Below are positions 46,301-56,700 of a stretch of DNA of 64,000 nt, in pieces. This stretch comes from Trogon surrucura (lineage: Eukaryota; Chordata; Aves; Trogoniformes; Trogonidae). Each line of letters begins with the position of its first letter. The stretch's first letter is position 1. The stretch covers positions 8,731,191 to 8,795,190 of the forward strand of contig CM036628.1 of the NCBI GenBank assembly GCA_020746105.1, in the 5' to 3' direction. Below the pieces are notes generated by a model. It made no database searches. It worked only from the letters and a program-made list of their open reading frames with translations, and had not been told where the DNA came from. The position numbers were made by a program, and so were the translations under genes.

Positions 46301-49212
46301 CTCCTTTTCCTTCTCCAGGAGTAATGATCAGACCATACTTGAATGGGTTCACCATTGCCTTCAATGTCTCTCAGCCCAGCACATGGCAACCCTATGTGGA
46401 CAGCATGCACCAATTCCTAGCAGGTAAGCTCTTAAGCACTCCAGGAGTCATGTTGGCAAGTTGTTTTCATCCATGCACAGACATACATGGTGCAGGGTTC
46501 TCCTCCTGGGCATCTCACAACTGCCATCTAGAAAGAGAGGCTATAAGGTGGTCATGAAAGCTTCTGTGGGAGGGAGCCTTACCTTTCCAGGTGGGACTTT
46601 CTTACTCCCTTGACATGTGGACATACTCCAAGAGCGTGGGTCTGTGCAGGTGTCGAGAAATGTTAACAAGTCTTTTGGTTCCCCGCCAGCTTATGATGAC
46701 AAAGTTCAAGAGGAGAAGAATATCGAGTGCATCTCAGGACAGTACTTCATCCAAGGGGGCAATGAAAGCGAGGAGAAGAAGGCCTGCCAGTTCAAGCGCT
46801 CACTGCTGCAGAACTGCTCTGGCATTGAGGACCCAACGTTTGGATACTCTAAAGGCCAGCCTTGCATCCTGCTGAAGATGAACCGGGTACAGAGAAAACC
46901 AGTTGTCTTAATTCCTTCTTTCAGTGCATCCCAGTGTGATAAAAACCATGCAGGGATTGAAACTCCTATGCTGTTCAGGCCCAGGGAGAAAGGGAACTAG
47001 AATCCCAAAACCTGCTGGCTCTAGAAAACATAAAAAAAGAAAATGTACAAAACTTCCTTAGTTTGATTTGCTGAGGCCTGAGTGCTTGGAGGGTCTTGTG
47101 CCAGGCCCCTGTGTGGCAGGAACTGAGCTTTAGCGTTACACACCAGACCCAAGTCTCTTTATAATGGGAATTTTCCTGGAATCAAATTTATTTGAAATCT
47201 TCTAATTGCATGGTGGCTCAGTGCACGCTGCTGGAAAGATAAGTGGGGGTGGATGTGAGCTGTGTGGGGAAGTGGCTGTGCTACTGCAGGGAGTCTGGGT
47301 TCTCGGGGTGCTCTGCTCTCAGGCAATGACAAGCTGCCCCACATGGGGTGGCAGACCCTGCTTCTCTTCTAGGAGCACATAACTCCTGTCCTGAGCAATG
47401 TGACTGGCACACAGAAGACCTCCAGCCCTGGAAGAGGGAGGCAGCACACCTGGCACAGCATTTCATAGAAATGTGGATGTTTTTTGGTTTTGCAGATCAT
47501 AGGCTACCGCCCTGGCGCTGGGGTCCCCGTGAGCGTGGACTGCAAAGTGCAGGTACTGCCTTCATTCGTGGTGTGTGCAGGGCCAAATCTCTCATTCTGA
47601 TGGACACTACCTTGGTTTAGCCACAAAAACTCACAAGACCCAGTGCTGTTGATTCCTCTGGGTGCAAGCAGGGGACAGTCTACCGAGAAGGACAGAGGAC
47701 ACCATTCTCACGCTTCCCATCTCGGCCCTCACGCTCCAAGCACTGTCGGCTCCTGCCAGCCTCACTGACAGCCCTCTCTGCTCAGTCCCCAAGGGCAGGT
47801 CTGTGAAGCTGGGTGCCAGGGTGCCAGCTAGGACCTGGAGCTGGCAAGCAGGGAAGAGGCAGGAGCTGCTCACATCTACCCCCACCCACTGCGCAGGACC
47901 CTCGGTCCTGGGGAGGACCCTGCAAGCCAACAGCAATAAGGTGAAGGAAGGGCTCTGGCTGCCTGGGCACCAGCTGGATCATACCTTTAGAGAGCGATAA
48001 AGCACAGGTCCCACATGCTACGTGTGTACCTTTTTCTTTTTTTCTTTTTCCAATCACAGAAAGGCAATGATAGTGATCTCAGATCAGTGGACTTCTACCC
48101 TGGAAATGGGACATTTGATCTCATGTATTATCCCTACTATGGCAAGATTACTCACGTGAGTAAGGACTCTGGCATCTTTACTATGTCTCCCTGGGAAGGA
48201 GAGGGCACGAGCTGCTGCACTGAGTACAGATGTGCTTTCTGGCTATTTTGGGCAGATGCAGGCAGGAGGGAGGCTACAAGCACTGGGATTACAGTGCTCT
48301 ATTTCTGTCTCTGACAAACTGCAGGAAATCCTTGGGGACTCCGGTTCCCCCTTGCCAGCAATGCGAATGATTGTATTTATGATCTGGAGACTAAGACTGG
48401 CTTTGCTAATTCCCAGAAAGTCTCAATACTAGCATTTTCCCAGAGCATTAGGGAAGTCAGGGCTTAGGCAACACAAGAGGAGAAGGACGGGGCTTCTGTC
48501 AAAGCTGTGAAACACCAGGCTGGGTAGCTCAAAACAGAGCAGTCCAGCATGGGTGGCCAGCACTGCTTTGGTCTGCACCGCACAGCATTAGGAGACAGCA
48601 GACCTTCACAGCAACAGCTGAAATGGAAGATGAGGCAGGCACTAGACTCCTAATGTTATGCTGGTGCTGCTGAGGGTGAGCAACAGCCCCAGATGCCAGG
48701 TCTGCACATCCTTTGAGCACACAGATCAGAGGAGTATCATGGATTTTTTGCTAAAGTCAGTTTTTAGAATAGCAGAAAGTATTTGAGAGTCCCATTATCA
48801 GGTGTGACTTGTCCTGGCTAACCAGCCCAAGAGGTGCAGTGCAAAACTTCAATGTGATCCTGTCTCCCTGAGGCACAGGCACAGAAAGGCTCAGCTTCAG
48901 CATCCTGAGGGACCACAACAGACATCAGGCAAATGCACTCAGACACCTGGAAACCGTGAACTAATTACTAATGATTTGTCTTGAACATGAAAGCACTGCC
49001 TGCTTTTCTGCTCCCTCAAAAATTACACTTAAATCTCCCTTTTTTTTCAGGTCAACTATACATCCCCCCTGGTAGCTATGCACTTTACAGACGTGAAGAG
49101 GAACTATTTGGTCCCTATTCAGTGCAGTCTGAATGGAAAAGGTATTATCAACGATGTTAACAGCGACCGCTTCCTGGGCCGAATTATCTTCACTCTCAAC
49201 ATTGGAAAGTAG
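40308..49212 (+). CDS. ATP1B4: Na+/K+-transporting ATPase beta-4 subunit (ATP1B4), eight coding exons
   Basis: Coding exons: 40308-40370, 42775-42925, 45388-45516, 46319-46423, 46690-46886, 47496-47552, 48060-48155 and 49051-49212. All have GT-AG borders and matching phases, giving 319 aa. It is a type II membrane protein with a cytoplasmic N-terminus (1-72), one membrane segment (about 73-100) and an ectodomain. Six ectodomain cysteines fit the three beta-subunit disulfides (163/182, 192/208, 231/291). Sequons are N130, N174, N191, N250 and N268. The family motif YYPYYGK is at 257-263. The N-terminus is short and lacks the long poly-Glu stretches of placental BetaM. In placental mammals ATP1B4 became a nuclear-envelope co-regulator in muscle, whereas in birds it is regarded as a true pump beta subunit (published knowledge); the sequence here fits the ancestral form. 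Confidence 0.96.
40371..42774 (+). other. ATP1B4: ATP1B4 intron 1
   Basis: No exon or recognised transposon; moderately GC-rich intronic sequence. Confidence 0.6.
42775..42925 (+). CDS. ATP1B4: ATP1B4 coding exon 2
   Basis: Acceptor TAATTCTTCCAG, donor TGGG|GTAAGT. Encodes the charged segment [20 protein letters not shown] and the conserved juxtamembrane stretch ([18 protein letters not shown]). Confidence 0.95.
42926..45387 (+). other. ATP1B4: ATP1B4 intron 2
   Basis: 2.5 kb with no exon or recognised repeat. Confidence 0.6.
45388..45516 (+). CDS. ATP1B4: ATP1B4 coding exon 3 (membrane segment)
   Basis: Acceptor TCTCTTTTGCAG, donor CCGG|GTACGT. Encodes [20 protein letters not shown] then [22 protein letters not shown], the single transmembrane helix and the start of the ectodomain. 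Confidence 0.97.
45517..46318 (+). other. ATP1B4: ATP1B4 intron 3
   Basis: No additional exon seen. A local duplication of CTTCAAAATAAAA occurs at 45847-45882. Confidence 0.6.
46319..46423 (+). CDS. ATP1B4: ATP1B4 coding exon 4
   Basis: Acceptor CCTTCTCCAG, donor GCAG|GTAAGC. Encodes [20 protein letters not shown] then [15 protein letters not shown]. Contains sequon N130. Confidence 0.97.
46690..46886 (+). CDS. ATP1B4: ATP1B4 coding exon 5
   Basis: Acceptor TTCCCCGCCAG, donor CGG|GTACAG, 2 + 195 nt. Encodes [40 protein letters not shown] and [11 protein letters not shown], holding the first four ectodomain cysteines. Confidence 0.98.
47496..47552 (+). CDS. ATP1B4: ATP1B4 coding exon 6
   Basis: Acceptor GTTTTGCAG, donor CAG|GTACTG, 19 codons: [19 protein letters not shown]. 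Contains Cys231. Confidence 0.96.
47553..48059 (+). other. ATP1B4: ATP1B4 intron 6
   Basis: Intronic; nothing else recognised. It ends in a long pyrimidine tract before ATCACAG. Confidence 0.65.
48060..48155 (+). CDS. ATP1B4: ATP1B4 coding exon 7
   Basis: Acceptor CCAATCACAG, donor CAC|GTGAGT, 32 codons: [20 protein letters not shown] then [12 protein letters not shown], including the beta-family YYPYYGK motif. Confidence 0.97.
48156..49050 (+). other. ATP1B4: ATP1B4 intron 7
   Basis: Intronic; nothing else recognised. It ends in CCCTTTTTTTTCAG. Confidence 0.65.
49051..49212 (+). CDS. ATP1B4: ATP1B4 coding exon 8 (last)
   Basis: Encodes [20 protein letters not shown] then [19 protein letters not shown] and [14 protein letters not shown], with TAG at 49210-49212. 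Contains the sixth conserved cysteine, Cys291. Confidence 0.97.
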   Translation, partial: VNYTSPLVAMHFTDVKRNYLVPIQCSLNGKGIINDVNSDRFLGRIIFTLNIGK

Positions 49213-50500
49213 CCACTGCAAACACTGGGCACTTAGGTTAAGTCAATCAGAGGCTTTTTCCTTTTTAAAGCATAAAGCCAGCATTTTTTTTCTGCTAGAA
49301 AAAAACAGGCACACAGAGATTTTTGTTAATTTATTTTTGTTCATAGTTAGGAAACAAATGAGATGCAATGGAGCATGGAACCACATTTTTCATCATCTGA
49401 CATAAATCATTATTAGCAAAAACTAAAAGTTATTTCCAGGCAGAGAACCTGCGAAAGCATTTCAGTTTTGATTAAAACCCCCCCTGCTATCTGAATACTA
49501 CTTTCATAAGGTCTTTTATGAGTGACCCCTGTGGAATGCAGTTTTCCCTGGCTTTAAATTTTAATCTTTATTATTATAGTTCTATGTGCATTTCTCAGGC
49601 AAAAGATAGCAACAGGGTAGTTTATTAGCATTATTCTTGTATGACGTGGTTTAAAAAGTGAAAATGGCAGATCTCAAAATGCCTCCTAGGATCTTCAGCA
49701 CCAGGAGCATCTTGACTGCAGCATTTTACACAGCTTGTTCAGCACACCCAGGGTGTTGGAGCAAAGGCCATGTAGAGAATCATTTGCCCTTGAACCCTTC
49801 CAACTGTTCCTTTCTGAAGTGGAAGGATTTATGTATTTCTCTATCCTCCTCCTCACTCCAGTACTTCTCTCTGCCCCAGGAATCCTCACCCAGTATATTA
49901 CAAGTGAAAGGAGCTCTTCTCTCCCTGTCATGGTTCACAGGCTGACGGCTCCTCCTTCCCCTGTTCAGGCACAGAAGCACCAGTGAAATCTGTTAGACCC
50001 CCCCTGCCCCCCAAATATTTCAGGCCTGCCCCCCAAATATTTCACGCCTGTTCCAGAGAGGTCACAACTATAATGCTGTGAAAAACCACTGGGAAATGTT
50101 CAGTCGTTCACAGGTCAATGCTTGTATTACGGAAGTCATCAGTTTATCATCCCCAAAGACCTACGAGGCCTTTGTCAGAGAAAAGTCCTGCAAACCTGAG
50201 CAAGCTCTGCTGTGTGAGCAGCCTGGCCCTCCCCGGCCCCTGAGCCGTCGCATTTGACAGAAACAAACCACACTCCGTACGTTAGGAGCTACAAGAACAC
50301 GGCGGGACAGGACACTTTAGGATAATGTACTAGTTGGAAAGCACACTTACTAAAATTACTGACTGAACAAGAGCATTATGGTATGTTTGTCCTACATCCT
50401 AGTCCAGGTACTATCTGCCATCATCATTTCCTGATCTATATTGAGTCTCTGAGAAGTAATTTTTTGTATTAAAAATAAAGCGACTGCAGTAAAATTAATT
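49213..50500 (+). other. ATP1B4: ATP1B4 3' UTR (probable)
   Basis: Non-coding sequence up to an AATAAA at 50474-50479. An imperfect 22-bp tandem duplication lies at 50003-50044. The length is inferred from the hexamer only. Confidence 0.45.
50003..50046. repeat. 22-bp tandem duplication
   Basis: CCTGCCCCCCAAATATTTCA at 50003-50022 is repeated exactly at 50025-50044. Confidence 0.9.
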
Positions 50501-53500
50501 CTATGGTACTATTCTTAAAACACCGGTGTAAGAGATGCAGTTTGTGATTTCAGCTCTCTGTGCTGGCCAACTGGGGGCTGAATTTGAAGGCAGCGTGTAA
50601 GGTGACCCTTGAATTTCTAGCACTTGATTAGACTTCTAGGGCCAAAGAGTTCATAAGCCCAGTACCATAAGCCTCACTCTACACTAAGTACCAGAACAAA
50701 ACATCAGGCAAAACAAACGTTTACTGAAAACTGTCAAAATCCTGAACCAGAGGTAGTTTGGGGATTAATTTTGCTTGGAGTTCGTTATTTACATGACACT
50801 GATAGAGCCAGGGCAACACAACCCTTCTGCCTGCACAACGCATTTAAAGGGGTGTGTTCTGATCAACAGAAACCAGCTTCTACTGAGGAAGATGCTGCTG
50901 TGGTAGTGGCTTTTCCTTCTGACGTCAGAAACAAGTTAAACCTACAAACATTTCCCCACCTGCCAATTGCTTTAGCTCTTTTGAAACATTTGTATTTCTG
51001 TGGAAACCAAACCCTCCATGCTTCAGGATGTGAAATTAACAGTCCTCCAGCTAGCAACAGGACAAATCCACTCCTTACCTGCCTATTGGAAGGACTCATG
51101 AAGCAGGTGGTCCTTTAGCAGACACTGGACTCATGCTTTGATCCAAGCCACAAAGAAAGACCAACTGCTTGGGATGTAAACGCATGAACAGCTTAGAAGC
51201 AAAAGCTTCTGTTCCCCCACCAATATCTAGATCCCATCACATCGATGATCCCATTGGAAAAGCTCTCAGAAATAGCATGTGTCTACTTACACTCAACCAA
51301 AACTTTAAAAAGACTGTAGTTAACTTTATTTTCCATACACAGAATCTGCTTTCAGCATATTTGTACAGATTTGGAGAACTGTGTACACTTCATGCTACAA
51401 CCACCTAGAAGTGCTGGCTGAGTTTCTGTTGAAGCCCAAAATAATAGTTTATATGCATATATAAAATATATGTTCATTTATTAAATTGCTAGATTTTATT
51501 ATAATAACCAAGCAAAAGTGATGCAAAATGCTTTAATCTGCAATCCGAGCCCAAAACCATGGATGGAAACCATCTGCTGGCGGCAGAGAAGTAACACGCT
51601 TAGACAAGTAGGTGTTACTCAGAAATTGCCAGTCCCAAAATAATTCACCATTTAAGACTCTGGCAGGGAAAATCAAGTATTGCAAGAGCAAGGGTACAAC
51701 ACAAATGACCAAGACAACTAAAGCCAACACACACAGTCCAACTCAGCAGCATTTACTCAATTTAAAAAAAAAAAGGTTGTCTTTTTCACTCCTAAAAAAA
51801 AGAAAACTTGGTTCAAGAGTTCATTTGCTGTGCAAAAAACCGTGTTGTCCAATTCAGGCAAAGCTTATCTTTGGTCACAGTGAGGACAAGAATCATTGAA
51901 CGTGCAGGTATTTCTCAAATATCGAAAGTAACTCTTTCGAAATCTCCCTTCTCTGAATATATAGCTATTGTGAGTTACTTAAACATCAGTGTTGACTGTC
52001 TTCTTTGTGCATGTGAATCAACAAAGGTGCTTTCCCTACAACACAGATAGAGGCTCAATGCACAAAGAGATTAAATATTAAAGCTGCTTTAGTAAATACT
52101 TGCTGCAGAGGACAGAAGCTTTGTGTGCCACCCGCAGATCTCTGCAGACCTCGCAGCTCTTGAGCTGCCAGTTGGAAATCGGGGTTCACCAACTGCAAAA
52201 GGCTTTTAGCACGATGGACCAAAAACGGTGAAAGAGCAAGAGGCTTCTTTCATCTCATCAACATGAACCTGATGGGAATGAAGCAGAACACAACCACAAA
52301 GAACGAGCTTCTATTCTGGTACAGGTTAGATATGGAACGCAGAATTGCAAGAGGTATGACGCTAATAACAAAGAAATAATCTTTAAACAAGTCAGATGCT
52401 CTAACTCCTTTGGAAGTGACTTTCTTGACTATGTATTAATTTCTGCTTTATGATCAGCATTCCTCATACTACAAATTTTGCACTCTTACACTATTCAACT
52501 GTTTTTAGAGAGCAATAAATAGGAAGTTAAAAGCAGATTAATGTGATCAAACCAGACTGGTTTTGCATCTTCACTTGCATTTCTAGATCACAGCTTTTCA
52601 GTGATCCCCTGCTAACCCATGAAAGCCATCTAAAGGAACTGCAGGCATCTCTGAACAATCACCATTCTCGGTCAGTCTTTGAGAGCTCTCAAAATACTCT
52701 TGAGCCTCACACAGACCAGTGCTGAAGTGCTGTGTAGTTCCTTTTATGTGAACAGAGTCAAAACTGAGACAAACTGCAGCCAGTGAAATTCCAGCCTCCC
52801 ACCCTCATTTCACAATTGAACTCTGAACAAAAGGCAAAACACAGTCAAACAAAACAGCACAGGACACAATTCCGGCAGCAGACTGTTGGCTTTTCTGAGT
52901 AGCGAAAGTTCTCCAGGACTGAGCCTTATCTTCGAGAACAAAGACATTAAAGACATCATGCCAGTGCAAAGCTATTTAACATACATTAACAGTCAACTTC
53001 TCCATGCTGATGTTAAATTAATTTACTAGAAGAAGCAAATGTTCTTCTCATATTATGTTAGTTTATTAGTGAGACCTTTACAGTCAGAAAGAATAGGAAA
53101 TTCAGACTGATTCACAAGAACAAGTTCCTAATGAAAAAAAAGGCAACAGCCATATTTCAAGTTCCTGATAGAAGCCTGTTAAGAGCTTGGTGTTCATTTT
53201 CCCACACCATGTACAGTTCCCTTTCGACACAGCAGTCACACCTCTAATTATGGTTTTAGCTCTAGTCTGAGATAAGCTGTAAGCAACTAGAAATTTTCTT
53301 GTATAAAAAGATTAACCAACAGAAAAAGTTTTGTAGATGTCTTCTTTACTTAAAATAATCCTATTTCTCAAATGGACACACATCACCCCTACTCAGTTCC
53401 ATGGTCTCCAGAATCATACAGTAGCTCCAAATAATTCTGCAATTCATCTTCAGACTCATGGCACATTATTCTGTCATGAAGTGCTTTAAACTTTTAAATA

Positions 53501-53602
53501 AACTATGAACTCATTTGATTTTCTTCTTTTTAAAGGGGAAATCAGGAAGTCTGGAAAAAGGAGAAGAGCGGGGAAGGTAGCAACAGGGACGGAATTAAGA
53601 GA
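50501..53602 (-). other. LAMP2: Between convergent ATP1B4 and LAMP2, including LAMP2C 3' UTR
   Basis: No coding exon seen. Minus-strand poly(A) hexamers (TTTATT on plus) at 51495-51500, 51477-51482 and 51325-51330 are candidate ends for the LAMP2C transcript, 2.1-2.3 kb past its stop. The two genes would then end less than 1 kb apart. Confidence 0.45.
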
Positions 53603-53745
53603 TTATACAGACTGATAGCCAGTACGACTTTTTCTTCTTCCAATGACATAAGATATAAAGACAAGAATGATAAGGAAGCCAAGTGCCATGCCCACCGCGA
53701 TGGGAATAAGAAAGTTCAGGTCAGAATCAGCAAAGCATTCTTCAG
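53603..53745 (-). CDS. LAMP2: LAMP2 alternative last exon 9, isoform C
   Basis: Acceptor TTTCTGCAG, phase 1, 47 codons with TAA at 53603-53605. Encodes (A)[18 protein letters not shown], the membrane helix [16 protein letters not shown] and the tail [12 protein letters not shown]. It matches LAMP2C at nearly every position. The Arg/Lys-rich tail linked to nucleic-acid binding is intact. Confidence 0.96.
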
Positions 53746-56700
53746 CTGCAGAAAGAAGAAAAACAAAAAAAAAAAGCAAGGAAGAACAAATTAGTAAAAG
53801 GAAATCAAGCATTAGAGACTAAAGAAAGCAAGTAGCAAACAGACATCTTTGAGAATTTACACTGTATCAGATACAGTAATACATCTAAAGTAAAAATAGT
53901 ATCGAGCTAAGAATTGATAGATTGATTTCTTTAAACACATACACTGCACACATGATTTGAATTGGTAATATACTTCTGTACATTTAATGTCATCTTCCTC
54001 TATTAAGCAGTACCTGGAGTTAGAAATGTGAGGACAAACCAGCAGTCTGAGCATGCGTACGTTGATGAACCTGAGTTAACAGCAATACAGCAACAAAAAA
54101 AAGACAAACTGGTATATCACTGTCCTGTCTCAGTGACTTCCAAAACCCTCAAGCCACCAGCACTTCTCTAGGTTCCAGAGAGAAATAATGGACAGCAAAG
54201 CAAGGAACAAGGTAGAAACTACAGGACAGCCAAGATATATATGCTGAAAGCACTGAAAGGAAAACACAGAAAGACTCTCTTTTTTGGGTAAGCAACTTTA
54301 TTTTCAATCCAAATACAAATCCCAGTTTCAGCCGAGAACTATGTGGACCTTACCAAACCAACACAAAAAAAAAAAGCATGAGAGACAGCTGTTATGCTAC
54401 AGTGGTTTTTAATATACAGGTTATAAAATATGTGATGAACTCCTTGCTGATACAAACACCCACGCAAGAATTAGCGAACAACACCGGGAGCTGATGCCAA
54501 ACTCAGCGATACACCTTGGACACGGAGGCAGGGCTTGGCATTCTTCCCATCTTGTAAAGAGAGCAGAGCTCTATCCGTGCAGCGCCAAGAAGAGATGTTT
54601 TGCAAGACATGATATACAGCGTCTGTGCGCTGCTTCAACACAGTCAGGGTGCTTGACTTGCAGAGCAGAGCTCCTCACAGAATTTTTTTGCTTGAGTTCA
54701 TATTAGAGCAGAGTAAGCATCACACACACATTCAGTGCTTTAGCAAAAATTAGCCGGTGTTTTAAGTGAGGATTTAAACCATTTGAGCCTCTAACTGAAT
54801 CAGTTCTGGGAAATTCACTGTCTCCATTTAGCTCACTAGAATCCAGTACACACCTACCACCACCCCTTTACAAAAGGCTCTACATTAGCCTTTGGCTAAG
54901 AAGAAAAAAAACAACCAACAACACGTGGAGGTTCATCATCTAAAAATACTCAACTCGGACAACTTGAAGACACCTATTGCCAAGCAGAGCAACACTTGAA
55001 AGGGGAAAGAGGAAAGAAAATGTGTTCCTTGTGTTATGAGCTACTTAAAATATTATGAGTATTGAGAAAGTATTTAAGGATGCTAAAAAGAGAATTGTAT
55101 TTGATATTTAGTCATCTTTGCTCACCGAAGATCAACATATACAACTGAACTGCCACATTCTGGATAATGGGTCATTAATACTAAACATGAATAAATTTGC
55201 TAAGGATGAAAAGTGCCCAGCTGGCAACGACAGAAATTCCCTTTCTCTCTTCTTTAAAGGAAAGAGATTGCAGCAATACACATCACACTATGGCAGTGTT
55301 ACAAGGAATTCCCAGATGAAAAGGATTTAAAGTTTCATGCCAGGAACATTCCAGCCTTTACCTCGCTCCAGTTTGCCACTGCTGGTGGCACACACCTACC
55401 CAAGTGCTGCTGCCCTACAATGGTTAGAAGCCTCAGAGAAGCGTCTTCGAACGCAGAACCCGGTAATTGCACACCCCAACAAAGAGACTCCACATTCAGG
55501 CCGGGAGGAACAGCTTTCTTGACGTATTTGGTTGAACGTGTGTCTTCATTGAAAATCATCATAAATTTTGTCCCTAACAGTTTTAGCCCCAGTATAAATG
55601 CTGTCTTTCATTTTACTTCCAATTAGGAGATGCAACAGATAGCCTAGAATGTTGTGGTTTTATTGGAATATACTATACAACAGGAACATTGTGGTTAAAA
55701 AAGAAAAAAAGTTCATTGGCTGGAAGAGCTTCTTTTGAGTACTAGCATGGCATCTCTAAGCTAAAAGATCAGAAATCTTGGTATTTTAGAGCACAATTTT
55801 AATATTTAGCAAACTCTATAAGGCACAGTCCATACTAATCAAAACAAATCACAGTTTATGATAGATTACATCCCTTAATATTTAACATACACAAGTACAC
55901 ACAAGTTAAATGCCATTTCCACAAACCAGAACAAAACTATTTTATTCACCTGCTGCCACTGCATGCCTTCAATATTCTGAAATTAAAAGTGTAGTATTTT
56001 GGAAGAATTTAAATTAATTCTTTAATTGATTAAAAAAACATTAGAAAAAACTTCTTCACTGTGCAGGCAGAGCCCTGGCACAGGCTGCCCAGGGAGGTTG
56101 TGGAGTCTCCTTCTCCGGAGACATTCAAAACCCGCCTGGACGCGTTCCTGTGGGGCTGCCCTAGGGGATCCTGCTCTGGCAGGGGGGTTGGACTAGATGA
56201 ACTCTAGAGGTCCCTTTCAACCCTTAACATTCTGTGATTACGAACTAGAATGTATTCCAAGTTGTTAAGGTTTAAACATAAACCACAATATATTCTGCAT
56301 AACTCCTTAACCAGGTTTGTTTTTAAAAAGCCATTTGCCTGACTTGGCAAGCAAGCTGTCTTCTGAGTTTTTTTTTTTTCTTAAATGAACTGTCCCATTT
56401 TAAAATTACTCATATCCAGCACTAAACTGTTTCTTGTAACAGAAGTAAGCTAGTAAGCACTAGACAACTAACCTCCCCAAAGGTGCTCCTACTGCTATGG
56501 GTACAATGCAGTTGCCCATTTCCGGGCTGCAGCCTCCAGCTAAACAGAAACAGGGTAAGTTTGAAAAATAAATGCATTTAAGAGAAGTATTTAACACTGT
56601 AATCTCCCTCTAGTTATTTATAACAGGGCATCAGTCATCCATCCACAAAATCCTGACTACCTCCCCCTCCCCAAAATACAACAGTTCCCCTTCCCAAACA

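Larger units (their letters stand above)
53746..56399 (-). other. LAMP2: LAMP2 sequence between 2A relic and 2C exon
   Basis: Holds a CR1 fragment (56046-56239). A minus-strand poly(A) hexamer sits at 54297-54302, about 2.1 kb past the old 2A stop, and could be the former 2A transcript end. No exon was recognised. Confidence 0.5.

Noticed and set aside
56400-56539. Idea that the LAMP2A stops are a single sequencing error
   Set aside because: There are two independent nonsense codons, changed tail residues and a Cys/Tyr/Lys replacement in the helix end, all without any indel; a single error cannot explain this.
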